From Anabaena subtropica FACHB-260 (GTDB taxonomy: Bacteria; Cyanobacteriota; Cyanobacteriia; Cyanobacteriales; Nostocaceae), in NCBI RefSeq assembly GCF_014697105.1, contig NZ_JACJRF010000027.1, forward strand, positions 1-64,000: a stretch of DNA of 64,000 nucleotides, in the 5' to 3' direction. Shown one piece after another: positions 19,027 through 28,941 of the stretch (position 1 is its first letter; the number at the start of each line of letters is the position of its first letter). The notes under the pieces were generated by a model. That model worked only from the letters and a program-made list of their open reading frames with translations, was not told where the DNA came from and ran no database searches. Both the position numbers and the translations under genes were made by a program.

Positions 19027-20565
19027 ATGCCTCAGAATCCAGAAAGAATTGTAGACCACGTTGATCTGTTCAAACAGCCAGAATACACCGAGCTATTTGA
19101 AAACAAGAGAAAGAACTTTGAAGGCGCTCATTCTCCTGAAGAAGTTGAAAGAGTGTCTGAGTGGACAAAATCTTGGGACTACCGCGAAAAGAACTTCGCT
19201 CGCCAAGCTTTAACCGTTAACCCTGCTAAAGGTTGCCAACCTGTAGGCGCAATGTTTGCTGCTTTGGGTTTTGAAGGTACTTTACCTTTTGTCCAAGGTT
19301 CTCAAGGTTGCGTTGCTTACTTCCGTACCCACCTCAGCCGTCACTACAAAGAGCCTTGTTCCGCAGTTTCTTCTTCTATGACAGAAGACGCAGCAGTATT
19401 CGGTGGCTTGAACAACATGATCGAAGGTATGCAGGTTGCTTATCAACTGTACAAACCCAAGATGATTGCTGTTTGCACCACCTGTATGGCGGAAGTTATC
19501 GGTGATGACTTGGGCGCGTTCATCACCAACTCTAAGAACGCTGGTTCTATTCCTCAAGATTTCCCCGTACCCTTTGCTCACACCCCCAGTTTCGTTGGTT
19601 CTCACGTAACTGGTTACGACAACATGATGAAGGGTATTCTGTCTAACCTGACAGAAGGCAAGAAGAAAGCTACCAGCAACGGTAAGATTAACTTCATTCC
19701 TGGTTTTGATACCTATGTAGGTAACAACCGCGAATTGAAGCGGATGCTTGGTGTAATGGGTGTTGACTACACAATTCTGTCTGATAGCAGCGACTACTTT
19801 GATTCACCAAATAACGGTGAATATGAAATGTACCCAGGTGGTACTAAGTTGGAAGATGCGGCTGATTCTATCAACGCTAAGGCAACAGTTGCTCTCCAAG
19901 CTTACACCACACCCAAAACCCGCGAATACATTACAACTCAATGGAAGCAAGAAACAAAAGTTCTGCGCCCATTCGGTGTTAAGGGTACTGACGAGTTCTT
20001 GACTGCTGTTTCTGAATTGACCGGTAAAGCGATTCCTGAAGAATTGGAAATCGAACGCGGTCGTTTAGTTGATGCTATCACCGACTCCTACGCTTGGATT
20101 CATGGTAAGAAGTTCGCTATCTACGGCGATCCAGATTTGATCATCTCCATTACCAACTTCTTGTTAGAGATGGGTGCTGAACCAGTACACATCCTCTGCA
20201 ACAATGGTGATGAAAGCTTCAAGAAAGAAATGGAAGCTATCCTCGCTGCTAGCCCATTCGGTAAAGAAGCTAAAGTCTGGATTCAAAAAGACTTGTGGCA
20301 CTTCCGTTCCTTGTTGTTCACCGAGCCTGTAGACTTCTTCATCGGTAACTCTTACGGTAAGTACCTGTGGCGCGATACCAATATCCCAATGGTGCGGATT
20401 GGTTATCCTCTCTTCGATCGCCACCACTTACACCGCTATTCTACCCTCGGCTACCAAGGTGGTCTAAATATTCTTAACTGGGTTGTTAACACCCTGTTGG
20501 ATGAAATGGATCGCAACACCAACATCACTGGTAAGACCGATATTTCCTTCGACTTGATTCGCTAG
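19027..20565 (+). CDS. nifK: NifK, nitrogenase beta subunit
   Basis: Beta subunit of the MoFe protein; with NifD it binds the P-cluster. 512 residues, the usual cyanobacterial length. P-cluster ligands are C70 (NPAKGCQP), C95 (GSQGCVA) and C153 (CTTCMAE). The codon bias matches nifH and nifD. It lies 202 bases after the nifD stop and is followed by short tandem repeats. Confidence 0.97.
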   Translation: MPQNPERIVDHVDLFKQPEYTELFENKRKNFEGAHSPEEVERVSEWTKSWDYREKNFARQALTVNPAKGCQPVGAMFAALGFEGTLPFVQGSQGCVAYFRTHLSRHYKEPCSAVSSSMTEDAAVFGGLNNMIEGMQVAYQLYKPKMIAVCTTCMAEVIGDDLGAFITNSKNAGSIPQDFPVPFAHTPSFVGSHVTGYDNMMKGILSNLTEGKKKATSNGKINFIPGFDTYVGNNRELKRMLGVMGVDYTILSDSSDYFDSPNNGEYEMYPGGTKLEDAADSINAKATVALQAYTTPKTREYITTQWKQETKVLRPFGVKGTDEFLTAVSELTGKAIPEELEIERGRLVDAITDSYAWIHGKKFAIYGDPDLIISITNFLLEMGAEPVHILCNNGDESFKKEMEAILAASPFGKEAKVWIQKDLWHFRSLLFTEPVDFFIGNSYGKYLWRDTNIPMVRIGYPLFDRHHLHRYSTLGYQGGLNILNWVVNTLLDEMDRNTNITGKTDISFDLIR

Positions 20566-20599
20566 AAATTGTTGACAGTTTGCTATTGACAGGTAGAAC

Positions 20600-20650
20600 T
20601 TAGGGACTGGGGACTGGGACTAATACCCAATCCCCAGTACCCAATATCTA
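20600..20650 (+). repeat. Short tandem repeats after nifK
   Basis: GGGACTGGGGACTGGGACT is followed by CCCAATCCCCAGTACCCAAT; the halves are complementary and can form a hairpin. Same family as the repeats in the other nif spacers. Confidence 0.6.
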
Positions 20651-20678
20651 ACACTCTATTCACCTCAAATTCCTCAGT

Positions 20679-21008
20679 ATGTCATCAACTCACACTCATC
20701 ACCATCATCCTAATTTTCATCCACCAAACTATAAGAAACCAGGCGCATTTGATGTTTTGCTGCGTCCTGTGCGTGGTTGGGTTGACAATTTTCCGGTTAA
20801 AAATGCTCGTTTCGCTCATCTTGTTTGTCGGGTAATTCCTTGCTGTTGTCCTTTTGAGCGAAATATTAGTTTATTTGGGCGGACTCTGCACATTCCACCA
20901 CTGTGTAAACTCAATCCTTTGTATGACGAGTTTGTGGGGTTGCGGTTTCGGGCTTTGTCTTATCTGGCTGATGAATGTGGGGTAGATGTGACGAAGTACA
21001 TTTGCTAG
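20679..21008 (+). CDS. Mo-dependent nitrogenase C-terminal-domain protein
   Basis: 109 residues starting with a His-rich segment (SSTHTHHHHPNFHPPN), then FDVLLRPVRGWVDNFPVKNARFAHLVCRVIPCCCPFERNI, IPPLCKLNPLYDEFVGLRFRALSYLAD. This matches the small family named after a C-terminal extension of some nitrogenase proteins and found between nifK and nifE in cyanobacteria. The His-rich start and the cysteines (VCRVIPCCCP) suggest metal binding. Its exact role is unknown. Confidence 0.8.
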   Translation: MSSTHTHHHHPNFHPPNYKKPGAFDVLLRPVRGWVDNFPVKNARFAHLVCRVIPCCCPFERNISLFGRTLHIPPLCKLNPLYDEFVGLRFRALSYLADECGVDVTKYIC

Positions 21009-21019
21009 AGACGAAGGTT

Positions 21020-21075
21020 GAGATTTTAAACGCAAAGTTTCGCGGAGGTTAGCGCGGAGGTACGCGGAGTATTTC
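21020..21075 (+). repeat. GCGGAGG-type intergenic repeat
   Basis: Degenerate units TTTAAACGCAAAG, GCGGAGGTTAGCGCGGAGGT and ACGCGGAGTA fill the gap before nifE. A closely related block lies at 24931-24995 after the nifX-associated gene. These are dispersed Nostoc-type repeats. Confidence 0.6.
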
Positions 21076-21218
21076 TTTGTGTATGTCGCGTGGTGAGAGA
21101 AGATTTTTGCTGGAAGTTTATGATGAACGGTCATCAGTGGGCAGATTGATAGTTTTTAACTGTTTGCTGATGACTGATAAATGACAATTAACAATAGCGA
21201 TCGCTTGCGAGAAGAGAG

Positions 21219-22661
21219 ATGAAGAACACCCAAGGCAAAATCAACGAGCTACTGAATGAGTCGGGATGCGAACATAATCAGCACAAGCATGGTGAGAAGA
21301 AGAATAAGTCTTGTACGCAACAAGCACAACCAGGGGCGGCTCAAGGGGGCTGTGCTTTTGATGGGGCGATGATTTCTCTTGTCCCGATTGTGGATGCGGC
21401 TCATTTGGTGCATGGGCCGATCGCCTGTGCTGGTAATTCTTGGGGTAGTCGTGGTAGTCTCTCTTCTGGCCCCCAGCTTTACAAAATGGGTTTTACTACC
21501 GATATGTCAGAAAATGATGTAATTTTCGGTGGTGAGAAGAAACTCTATAAGGCAATTCTAGAAATTCACAAACGTTACAATCCATCGGCGGTGTTTGTCT
21601 ACGCTACTTGTGTGACGGCTTTGATTGGTGATGATGTTGATGCTGTTTGCAAGACTGCGGCAGAAAAAATTGGTACTCCTGTAATCCCGGTGATTGCGCC
21701 TGGTTTTATTGGGAGTAAAAATCTAGGCAACCGCTTTGGTGGTGAATCTTTATTAGAATATGTTGTCGGTACAGCAGAACCGGAGTACACCACACCCTAT
21801 GATATAAACTTAATCGGCGAATATAACATCGCCGGGGAAATGTGGGGAGTCCTGCCGTTACTAGAAAAATTGGGTATTCGCGTCCTGTCGAAAATCACAG
21901 GCGATGCTCGGTTTGAGGAAATCCGCTATGCACACCGCGCCAAGCTGAATGTGATGATCTGTTCACGGGCGCTGCTCAATATGGCGAGAAAGATGGAGGA
22001 ACAATACGGCATCCCCTACATTGAAGAGTCTTTTTATGGCATCGATGATATGAATCGGTGTTTGCGGAATATTGCTGCTAAGTTGGGCTGTCCTGATTTG
22101 CAAGCGCGGACAGAAAAGCTGATTGCTGAGGAAACGGCGGCGCTAGATTTGGCACTGGCTCCTTACCGCGATCGCCTCAAAGGTAAGCGAGTAGTTTTAT
22201 ACACTGGTGGTGTCAAGAGTTGGTCGATTATCTCGGCAGCGAAGGACTTGGGTATTGAAGTAGTTGCTACCAGTACCAGAAAGAGTACGGAAGAAGATAA
22301 AGCTAAAATCAAACGGTTGTTGGGTGCTGATGGCATCATGCTAGAAAAAGGCAACGCCAAGGAACTCTTACAACTGGTAAAAGATACGCAAGCTGATATG
22401 TTAATTGCTGGTGGTCGTAACCAATACACCGCCTTGAAAGCCCGGATTCCTTTCCTAGATATCAACCAAGAACGCCATCATCCTTATGCTGGTTATGTCG
22501 GCATGATTGAGATGGCGCGGGAGTTATACGAAGCCCTCTACAGCCCGATTTGGGAACAAATTCGTAAGCCTGCACCTTGGGAAGAAGATACAGGAACATG
22601 GATACCCGGATATACAAATAATCAAAACGATATCTTGGCATCTATCGAGGAGTTAATTTGA
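21219..22661 (+). CDS. nifE: NifE, FeMo-cofactor scaffold subunit
   Basis: NifE pairs with NifN to form the scaffold on which NifB-co matures to FeMo-co. It is a NifD paralogue of 480 residues with cluster cysteines in [19 protein letters not shown] and [12 protein letters not shown]. An N-terminal stretch rich in His and Lys ([14 protein letters not shown]) precedes the domain. The stop overlaps the nifN start by 4 bases, so translation is coupled. Confidence 0.96.
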   Translation: MKNTQGKINELLNESGCEHNQHKHGEKKNKSCTQQAQPGAAQGGCAFDGAMISLVPIVDAAHLVHGPIACAGNSWGSRGSLSSGPQLYKMGFTTDMSENDVIFGGEKKLYKAILEIHKRYNPSAVFVYATCVTALIGDDVDAVCKTAAEKIGTPVIPVIAPGFIGSKNLGNRFGGESLLEYVVGTAEPEYTTPYDINLIGEYNIAGEMWGVLPLLEKLGIRVLSKITGDARFEEIRYAHRAKLNVMICSRALLNMARKMEEQYGIPYIEESFYGIDDMNRCLRNIAAKLGCPDLQARTEKLIAEETAALDLALAPYRDRLKGKRVVLYTGGVKSWSIISAAKDLGIEVVATSTRKSTEEDKAKIKRLLGADGIMLEKGNAKELLQLVKDTQADMLIAGGRNQYTALKARIPFLDINQERHHPYAGYVGMIEMARELYEALYSPIWEQIRKPAPWEEDTGTWIPGYTNNQNDILASIEELI

Positions 22662-23998
22662 TGGCGATTGTTAATCTCCCCAATAAATCAGTTGCAGTCA
22701 ATCCTCTCAAGCAAAGTCAAGCCTTGGGCGCATCTCTAGCCTTCTTGGGATTGAAGGGGATGATTCCTCTGTTTCACGGTTCCCAAGGTTGTACAGCTTT
22801 TGCCAAGGTGGTGTTAGTCCGGCATTTTCGGGAAGCGATTCCCTTAGCTACGACGGCGATGACGGAAGTAACTACCATTTTGGGTGGTGAAGATAACATT
22901 GAGCAAGCGATTCTCACTTTGGTGGAGAAGTCCAACCCAGACGTTATTGGTTTGTGTAGCACTGGATTGACAGAAACCAGAGGTGATGATATTGAACGCT
23001 TTCTTAAGGATATCCGCGATCGCCATCCCGAAATATCTCACCTGCCAATTGTATTCGCGCCTACACCAGATTTTAAAGGGGCGTTGCAAGATGGATTTGC
23101 GGCAGCTGTGGAAAGCATTGTCAAAGAAATTCCCCAACCAGGTACAACCAGAAGCGAACAAGTCACCATTTTGGCTGGTTCTGCTTTCACCCCTGGAGAT
23201 TTGCAGGAAATCAAAGAGATTGTCACCGCTTTTGGTCTAGTACCTATCTTCGTTCCTGACATTGGTGCTTCCCTAGATGGACACCTAGAAGATGAATATA
23301 GCTCGGTGACAACTAGTGGCACAACCGTCACACAACTCAAAGAAGTTGGTTGTTCTGCTTTCACTATCGCCTTGGGTGAGAGTATGCGGGGGGCGGCGAG
23401 GATTCTGGAAGACAGGTTTAACATTCCCTACGAAGTCTTTAGCGAACTCACTGGTTTAGAACCTGTAGACGAGTTTATCCAAGCCTTAGCGATTCTCAGC
23501 AGCAATCCAGTACCAGAAAAGTATTGCCGTCAACGTCGCCAGTTGCAAGATGCGATGTTAGACACACACTTTTACTTCGGTGCAAAACGCATCTCCTTGG
23601 CGTTGGAACCGGACTTGTTGTGGTCGATGGTGCGGTTTCTGCAATCAATGGGGACACAAATTCACGCAGCCGTCACCACCACACGCTCACCCCTGTTAGA
23701 ACAACTCCCCATCAAGAGTGTAACTATTGGTGATTTAGAAGACTTTGAACAACTGGCAATGGGATCTGATCTGCTCATTGGTAATTCTAACGTAGCAGCG
23801 ATCGCCAAACGTCTTTCCATCCCTCACTATCGTCTGGGTATCCCCATTTATGACCGTTTAGGCAATGGTCATTTTACCAAAGTCGGCTATCGCGGTTCAA
23901 TGGAAGTTTTGTTTGCGATCGGCAACTTATTTATAGATGCGGAAGAAGCAAGAGTCAAGAACTTTCACGAGAATTTTGTAACTGGTTATCAGTTATAG
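22658..23998 (+). CDS. nifN: NifN, FeMo-cofactor scaffold subunit
   Basis: This NifK paralogue of 446 residues is the partner of NifE. Conserved cysteine-bearing motifs [11 protein letters not shown] and [13 protein letters not shown] match NifN. The ATG overlaps the nifE stop (ATGA); the next codon is ATG-like as well (MMAIV), so the start could be one codon later. nifX follows 41 bases downstream after an AGGAG site. Confidence 0.95.
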   Translation: MMAIVNLPNKSVAVNPLKQSQALGASLAFLGLKGMIPLFHGSQGCTAFAKVVLVRHFREAIPLATTAMTEVTTILGGEDNIEQAILTLVEKSNPDVIGLCSTGLTETRGDDIERFLKDIRDRHPEISHLPIVFAPTPDFKGALQDGFAAAVESIVKEIPQPGTTRSEQVTILAGSAFTPGDLQEIKEIVTAFGLVPIFVPDIGASLDGHLEDEYSSVTTSGTTVTQLKEVGCSAFTIALGESMRGAARILEDRFNIPYEVFSELTGLEPVDEFIQALAILSSNPVPEKYCRQRRQLQDAMLDTHFYFGAKRISLALEPDLLWSMVRFLQSMGTQIHAAVTTTRSPLLEQLPIKSVTIGDLEDFEQLAMGSDLLIGNSNVAAIAKRLSIPHYRLGIPIYDRLGNGHFTKVGYRGSMEVLFAIGNLFIDAEEARVKNFHENFVTGYQL

Positions 23999-24039
23999 AT
24001 AATAGCCAATTACCAACCCCCCATGCAGGAGTAATCAGA

Positions 24040-24453
24040 ATGAAAATTGCCTTTACAACCAGTGACAGGATTCATATTAATTCGCACTTCGGTTCTGCTA
24101 AAGAAATTGATGTCTACGAAATTAATGCAGAAGGATATCAATTCTTAGAAACATTGAACTTTGAAGGCGACCTCAAAGAAGACGGTAACGAGGATAAAGT
24201 AGCCCCAAAATTAGCAGCATTAGCTGATTGTGCCATTGTTTATGTTGTGGCTATTGGTGGGACTGCTGCTGCTAAATTGATCAAAAAAGGTGTGACTCCT
24301 GTAAAGGCGCGATCTGAAGAAGAAAGTATCAGCGAACTCTTAAATAAATTAGTCCAAACCTTGAAAGGAAATCCTCCTCCTTGGTTGCGGAAAGCATTGC
24401 TACCAAAAACCAAAAATTTTGCTGATGAAATTGAGGATGAAGCAACAGTATGA
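24040..24453 (+). CDS. nifX: NifX, FeMo-cofactor carrier
   Basis: 137 residues with the dinitrogenase FeMo-cofactor-binding fold (MKIAFTTSDRIHINSHFGSAKEIDVYEI), the same domain as the end of NifB. It binds NifB-co or VK-cluster and passes it to NifEN. The conserved NSHFG histidine is present. The stop overlaps the next gene by 4 bases. Confidence 0.94.
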   Translation: MKIAFTTSDRIHINSHFGSAKEIDVYEINAEGYQFLETLNFEGDLKEDGNEDKVAPKLAALADCAIVYVVAIGGTAAAKLIKKGVTPVKARSEEESISELLNKLVQTLKGNPPPWLRKALLPKTKNFADEIEDEATV

Positions 24454-24926
24454 CACCAGAAAATAATTTAAATGGCACTGCTGAGAGTGTAGTTTCTACA
24501 TCACCATTTTTGAAAGCATTAGTCTTACAAATTCGCGGACAAGATGCTTATGGGGTTTATCGTAGCTGGTCTGATGATTTACTTTTGAAGGGCTTTGTTG
24601 TCACTAAACAAAAGAAACGGGAAATTTCTGTGCAAGGAGAAGTTGACCCGGTAACTATAGCGCGGATTATGTCTTTTTTTAAGGCGATCGCTGCGAGAAT
24701 TGAACAAGAAACAGGCTTAATTTCTCAAGTTGTTCTTGATTTAAGTCATGAGGGTTTTGGCTGGGCGTTAGTTTTTTCTGGTCGTTTGATACTGACAGTT
24801 AAAACTTTAAGAGATGCTCATCGTTTTGGTTTTGATTCTTTGGAGAAGTTGGCGGAAGAAGGCGATAGGTATGTCGAAAGAGGGGTTGATTTAGCTAATC
24901 GCTATAAAGAAGTGAGTAAGTTGTAA
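24450..24926 (+). CDS. NifX-associated nitrogen fixation protein (DUF269)
   Basis: 158 residues. The segment FLKALVLQIRGQDAYGVYRSWSDDLLLKGFVVTKQKKREI, then GFGWALVFSGRLILTVKTLRDAHRFGFDSLEKL, is typical of the DUF269 family that sits next to nifX in most diazotrophs. It is translationally coupled to nifX. The biochemical role is not settled. Confidence 0.88.
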   Translation: MTPENNLNGTAESVVSTSPFLKALVLQIRGQDAYGVYRSWSDDLLLKGFVVTKQKKREISVQGEVDPVTIARIMSFFKAIAARIEQETGLISQVVLDLSHEGFGWALVFSGRLILTVKTLRDAHRFGFDSLEKLAEEGDRYVERGVDLANRYKEVSKL

Positions 24927-24930
24927 GAGA

Positions 24931-24998
24931 GGTTTTAAACGCAGAGGAGCGCTGAGGTTTACGCGGAGGAACGCAGAGTTTTACTTTCTTCTCTGCGC
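24931..24998 (+). repeat. Second GCGGAGG/GCAGAGG-type intergenic repeat
   Basis: TTTTAAACGCAGAGGAGCGC, GAGGTTTACGCGGAGGAACG and CTTCTCTGCGCCTCT recall the block at 21020-21075. The GCAGAGG and CTCTGCG ends can pair and may act as a weak terminator between the two gene groups. Confidence 0.55.
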
Positions 24999-25129
24999 CT
25001 CTATGTGATACCAATTCACTAAAATTCTGAAACAGATCCAACTTCGGAAGTTCTTGTCAATCTGGGATTTTTCAATTGCGAACTGCGAATTGCAAATTGG
25101 TATAAGATGTTCAGAAATTATTCAACAGT

Positions 25130-25345
25130 ATGCAAGTAGAAGAAACAAGTATTGAGCAAATACAAACTAAAATCAAACGCCTCAATAGTAAAGCTGGGCA
25201 AATGAAAATGGATCTGCATGATTTAGCAGAGGGTTTGCCAACAGATTACACCCAACTGATGGATGTTGCAGCCGCAACTTATGAGATTTATCGTCAGCTA
25301 GATGAACTCAAGCAAGAGCTGAAGAAATTGGAGAGTGGTAAATGA
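25130..25345 (+). CDS. Small nif-associated protein (DUF683, CCE_0567 type)
   Basis: This 71-residue helical protein begins QVEETSIEQIQTKIKRLNSKAGQMKMDLHDLAEGLPTDY and ends in a coiled coil. It matches the Rop-like DUF683 family found beside nifX and nifW; a cyanobacterial homologue is described as a metalloprotein. The 4-base overlap with nifW shows translational coupling. Confidence 0.85.
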   Translation: MQVEETSIEQIQTKIKRLNSKAGQMKMDLHDLAEGLPTDYTQLMDVAAATYEIYRQLDELKQELKKLESGK

Positions 25346-25659
25346 CTAAGAATCTAGAAGAATTTAAAAAGCTCGTAGATGCAGAAGAATATTTTAAATT
25401 CTTTGAGCTAGATTACGATGTGAAAATTGTCAATGTTAATCGTTTGCATATTTTGAAAAAGTTCTCACAATTAATCAGTGAGATTGATACTAATTATCCA
25501 GACTTAAGTGCAGAGGAAAAGTTAAACCAATATTCATTAGCTTTGCAATCAGCTTATGAAGTATTTCTGGACTCATCACCCCAAGAACAAAAGTTATTCA
25601 AGGTGTTTAATGACAAGCCAAAAAATGTAATCACGCTGACAGAATTATCGTCTGATTAG
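25342..25659 (+). CDS. nifW: NifW, nitrogenase stabilising/protective protein
   Basis: 105 residues, the normal size. The start (LEEFKKLVDAEEYFKFFELDYDVKIVNVNRLHILKKFSQLI) is characteristic. NifW associates with the MoFe protein and helps protect or assemble it in the presence of oxygen. Confidence 0.92.
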   Translation: MTKNLEEFKKLVDAEEYFKFFELDYDVKIVNVNRLHILKKFSQLISEIDTNYPDLSAEEKLNQYSLALQSAYEVFLDSSPQEQKLFKVFNDKPKNVITLTELSSD

Positions 25660-25669
25660 GAGGTATAAA

Positions 25670-26473
25670 GTGATCAACCTAACGCCTACCGAGTTAGAAC
25701 GTTATAGCCGCCAAATGATGCTTCCTAATTTTGGCGAAGCGGCTCAAAAACGTCTGAAGTCAGCGACAGTTTTAGTGACAGGTGTGGGGGGATTGGGTGG
25801 TACGGCGGCGCTTTACTTAGCAGTAGCGGGCGTTGGGCGACTAATCCTCGTCCGAGGCGGTGATTTGCGACTGGATGATATGAATCGTCAGGTGTTGATG
25901 ACTGATGATTGGGTTGGTAAACCAAGGGTATTTAAGGCTAAGGAAACTCTACAAGCTATCAATCCCGATATCCAGATAGAAACAATTCACGACTATATCA
26001 CCCCGGACAACGTAGATTCATTGGTACAATCGGCTGATATGGCGCTGGATTGCGCTCACAATTTTACTGAGCGTGATTTGTTAAATACGGCTTGTGTACG
26101 CTGGCGTAAGCCTATGGTGGAAGCAGCGATGGACGGGATGGAGGCTTACCTGACAACAATTGTTCCTGGTGTGACTCCTTGTTTGTCTTGTATCTTCCCC
26201 GAAAAACCAGAGTGGGATCGGCGTGGCTTTTCTGTGTTGGGCGCTGTCTCTGGGACACTAGCTTGTCTAACAGCCCTGGAAGCAATTAAGTTGATCACTG
26301 GTTTTAGTCAGCCCCTATTGTCGCAATTACTCACCATAGACTTGAATCGGATGGAATTTGCCAAGCGTCGTTTATACCGCGATCGCTCTTGTCCAGTATG
26401 CGGTAATAATGCACCTTGGCGATATGCACAATCCAATTCAATGGAAACCAGCAGTAATTGCACACATAGTTGA
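25670..26473 (+). CDS. hesA: HesA, ThiF/MoeB-like adenylating enzyme
   Basis: 267 residues. GVGGLGGTAALYLAVAGVG is the nucleotide-binding loop, and the DxNRQ-like DDMNRQVL motif follows. Zinc-type cysteines are CLSCIFPEK and CPVCGNN near the end. This is the heterocyst nif-cluster E1-like enzyme; it likely activates a sulfur carrier or helps cofactor assembly. GTG at 25670 follows an AGGAGGT site, which decides the start. Confidence 0.9.
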   Translation: MINLTPTELERYSRQMMLPNFGEAAQKRLKSATVLVTGVGGLGGTAALYLAVAGVGRLILVRGGDLRLDDMNRQVLMTDDWVGKPRVFKAKETLQAINPDIQIETIHDYITPDNVDSLVQSADMALDCAHNFTERDLLNTACVRWRKPMVEAAMDGMEAYLTTIVPGVTPCLSCIFPEKPEWDRRGFSVLGAVSGTLACLTALEAIKLITGFSQPLLSQLLTIDLNRMEFAKRRLYRDRSCPVCGNNAPWRYAQSNSMETSSNCTHS

Positions 26474-26541
26474 TACAAATGCAAATCACTACAAACACCA
26501 CACCTGAAAACATAATAACTATTCGCTACTAATCAGGAGAT

Positions 26542-26916
26542 TTGATGACTGTTACTTTAACAGAAAAAGCTGAATTTCGTCTGCGAGCCTTTCTTCGAGG
26601 TTCTGCTACAGAAGCTAACGAAACCACAAAAGGTATTCGCGTCTCTGTCAAAGATGGTGGTTGCAGTGGCTATGAGTACACAATGGATGTCACCAGTCAG
26701 CCGCAATCAGATGATTTAGTAATTCAACAAGGTAGTGTGTTGGTTTACGTCGATGCGAAAAGCGCACCTTTGTTAGAAGGAATAGTCATTGATTTCGTTG
26801 AAGGGGTTGTAGAAAGTGGATTTAAATTTACTAACCCCAATGCAACTAGCACCTGCGGTTGTGGAAAATCTTTCAAAGTAGGTGACTGTTCACCCGAAGG
26901 TGTACCTTGCAGCTAA
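26542..26916 (+). CDS. hesB: HesB, A-type Fe-S carrier protein
   Basis: 124 residues of the IscA/HesB family with ligand cysteines C40 (GGCSGYEY), C104 and C106 (CGCGKSF). It carries Fe-S clusters from scaffold to nitrogenase targets. The start is likely the second Met (MTVTL). An AGGAG site lies just upstream. Confidence 0.93.
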   Translation: MMTVTLTEKAEFRLRAFLRGSATEANETTKGIRVSVKDGGCSGYEYTMDVTSQPQSDDLVIQQGSVLVYVDAKSAPLLEGIVIDFVEGVVESGFKFTNPNATSTCGCGKSFKVGDCSPEGVPCS

Positions 26917-27055
26917 ATAAAGTCTTCCTGTAAACAAAACGGATACTTGCTTCCCATCAAATGCAGTGTCCATATCCGGCTTACTTCTCGAAGACATCAG
27001 GGAGATTTAACTTCGAGAAATCAATCGATCCTATAAATCTGAGGAGAATCGGAAA

Positions 27056-27355
27056 ATGGCTACCTATCAAGTTAGATTGATCAACAAGAAAGAAGACCTC
27101 GACACCACTATCGAAATTGATGAAGAAACCACAATTTTAGATGGTGCAGAAGAAAACGGTATTGAGTTACCTTTCTCTTGCCATTCTGGTTCTTGTTCTA
27201 GCTGTGTAGGCAAAATTGTTGAAGGTGAAGTTGATCAATCTGATCAAATTTTCTTGGATGACGAACAAATGGGTAAAGGATTCGCTTTACTTTGCGTTAC
27301 CTATCCCCGTTCTAACTGCACAATCAAAACCCACCAAGAGCCATATTTAGTTTAA
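27056..27355 (+). CDS. fdxH: FdxH, heterocyst [2Fe-2S] ferredoxin
   Basis: A 99-residue plant-type ferredoxin with cluster ligands C42, C47, C50 and C80. It is the direct electron donor to NifH in heterocysts. Lysines near the N-terminus (INKKEDLD, residues 10-15), a known FdxH trait for nitrogenase binding, are present. AGGAGAAT precedes the ATG. Confidence 0.95.
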   Translation: MATYQVRLINKKEDLDTTIEIDEETTILDGAEENGIELPFSCHSGSCSSCVGKIVEGEVDQSDQIFLDDEQMGKGFALLCVTYPRSNCTIKTHQEPYLV

Positions 27356-27471
27356 TCAATTGCTGTAGTCGCTACCTATTTACAGCTTTTATTAGCATGG
27401 CTGAAATCAGGATGGAGGATGCTTTTCATCCTGATTTTCTATGATGATTAATTCTAAATTTCTTAATACCA

Positions 27472-27723
27472 ATGTTTACTCCATTTACTATAACTGGCAG
27501 TTCTTTGGATTTGCTGAAAGTAGGCGATCGCGCCATAGTCAAGTTTTGCAATATTGAAGATAAAAATATTCTCAAAAAGCTTAATTCTTTGGGTTTAAAC
27601 ACAGGGGTCACTATCACCATAGAACAAGAATTTCCTTCTTTAATTATTCAAGTAGGAAGCATTCTTTTAGAGATAGATAAAGAACTTGCTCGCAATATCT
27701 ACGTTCGTGTAATTAATAATTGA
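27472..27723 (+). CDS. feoA: FeoA-family protein
   Basis: This 83-residue SH3-like protein carries LLKVGDRAIVKFCNIEDKNILKKLNSLGLNTGVTITIEQEFPSLIIQVGSILLEIDKELARNIYVRVI, the FeoA pattern. It probably modulates ferrous iron uptake, although no feoB is in the window. It lies at the end of the nif group. Confidence 0.85.
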   Translation: MFTPFTITGSSLDLLKVGDRAIVKFCNIEDKNILKKLNSLGLNTGVTITIEQEFPSLIIQVGSILLEIDKELARNIYVRVINN

Positions 27724-27852
27724 TTTAAGAAGACTCTTATTTTACAGTCTTAGACTACTTTAAATCATTAAAATATTAGAAAATAAATAGAGACTTGAAT
27801 ATATAACATCTCTATTTAGGCAATAAAGGTGAGCCACCTAATTAGTTTTGCT

Positions 27853-28062
27853 TTAATCAACAGCCACTATCACATCTGAAGCTTTTATTAAGGCATAAGC
27901 CTGTTTACCTTCAGCAAGTTGTAATTTGTCTGCTGAGGATTTGGTGATAATCGAAACTATCTCTATTCCAGGAGCTAGTTCTAATGTCACTTCGGTATTA
28001 ACTGTTCCAGTAACGACTTTTTTAACAGTGGTTTTCAAGAAATTACGTGCGCTAACTTCCAT
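27853..28062 (-). CDS. mop: Mop-type molybdate-binding protein (molbindin)
   Basis: 69 residues consisting of a single TOBE/Mop domain: MEVSARNFLKTTVKKVVTGTVNTEVTLELAPGIEIVSIITKSSADKLQLAEGKQAYALIKASDVIVAVD. Hexamers of such proteins store molybdate, needed for FeMo-co. It faces feoA convergently with a 129-base gap. Confidence 0.93.
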   Translation of the reverse strand: MEVSARNFLKTTVKKVVTGTVNTEVTLELAPGIEIVSIITKSSADKLQLAEGKQAYALIKASDVIVAVD

Positions 28063-28178
28063 ATTTATTAACCTTAGCTGTTTACACCTGATACCATACC
28101 AACATTTGCAGTAAATTAAATCACCCCTTTAGAATTTTTTAATTATTTCAATAGATATAAATTTAAATCCAGATACCT

Positions 28179-28211
28179 GACTTATTTAAGAAGTCGGGTA
28201 TCTACATACAA
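28179..28211. terminator. Long inverted repeat, probable terminator
   Basis: GATACCTGACTT and AAGTCGGGTATC form a nearly perfect stem around a short loop. A related pair, AGATACCCGA ... TCAGGTATCT, occurs at about 31310-31340, so it may also be a dispersed repeat. Confidence 0.5.
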
Positions 28212-28562
28212 GATAACCGTCAAAATAGCTGCTCTTGTTGTAATTTGTAAGCACAGTTAATCAATGTATATGGCGATCGTTATAAACATTCATAATTTAA
28301 ACTTATCAGAGTGATAATATATAAGTAAGCTAAACTGTTGCTAGTGAACCTAGACCTCAGCAAAAAGCGATTACAGGGTTATCTCAGACATTCCTACCTT
28401 AATAACGGTCAAACTTAGAAATTGGGTAGATGGTCATATATCTTCAAGACGATACTCTCGGAAAGCTGCATAAATATTCAAACAAGAATAACCAGATTTA
28501 TTAGGGTTTGCCATAAGTTCAATACTTATCATTAGGTGTGTCTAAATTGTTAGCAAAGGTGA

Positions 28563-28706
28563 TTGTATTCCTATTCTAAAAGAGCCATTGAAGCTTGGGA
28601 TTTAGTAGATGAACTGGAAGTAGAAGCCTGCTTTTATGGCTTACAAAAACCAGACAAATCTGCTAGAGAGCTATTTGCTGATAAACCAGAGCTAGTTACA
28701 GTTTAG
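28563..28706 (+). pseudogene. Short coding remnant
   Basis: A 47-codon frame reads LYSYSKRAIEAWDLVDELEVEACFYGLQKPDKSARELFADKPELVTV. It looks like protein but starts only with TTG, has no ribosome site and resembles no complete family I know. It is probably debris left in the 865-base gap 28063-28927. Confidence 0.3.
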
Positions 28707-28788
28707 AGTATAGTTTTACAACTCTAATCACTAGAATTTCATAGCATTTTAGTAATGGTGGGCATTGTCCACCATTACAACTGTTTTA

Positions 28789-28941
28789 ATGTATGCCGCA
28801 TCAGCAGGTAAAACAGAAGTAGTGAAGTTACTCCTACAATATCATCCTAACTTATATTTAAAAAATTTAGATGATTTTAAAGCTATAGATTTTGCTAGTA
28901 ATGTAGAAGTTTTAAGGTTACTGAAAAATGCTGCAAAATGA
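28789..28941 (+). pseudogene. Ankyrin-repeat remnant
   Basis: About 50 codons read MYAASAGKTEVVKLLLQYHP and then NLYLKNLDDFKAIDFASNVEVLRLLKNAAK. AASAGKTEVVKLLL is a clear ankyrin repeat. The protein normally has several repeats, so this is the last part of a decayed gene, or a very short protein. Its end overlaps the SagB-like gene start by 14 bases. The first base is uncertain by one. Confidence 0.5.
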
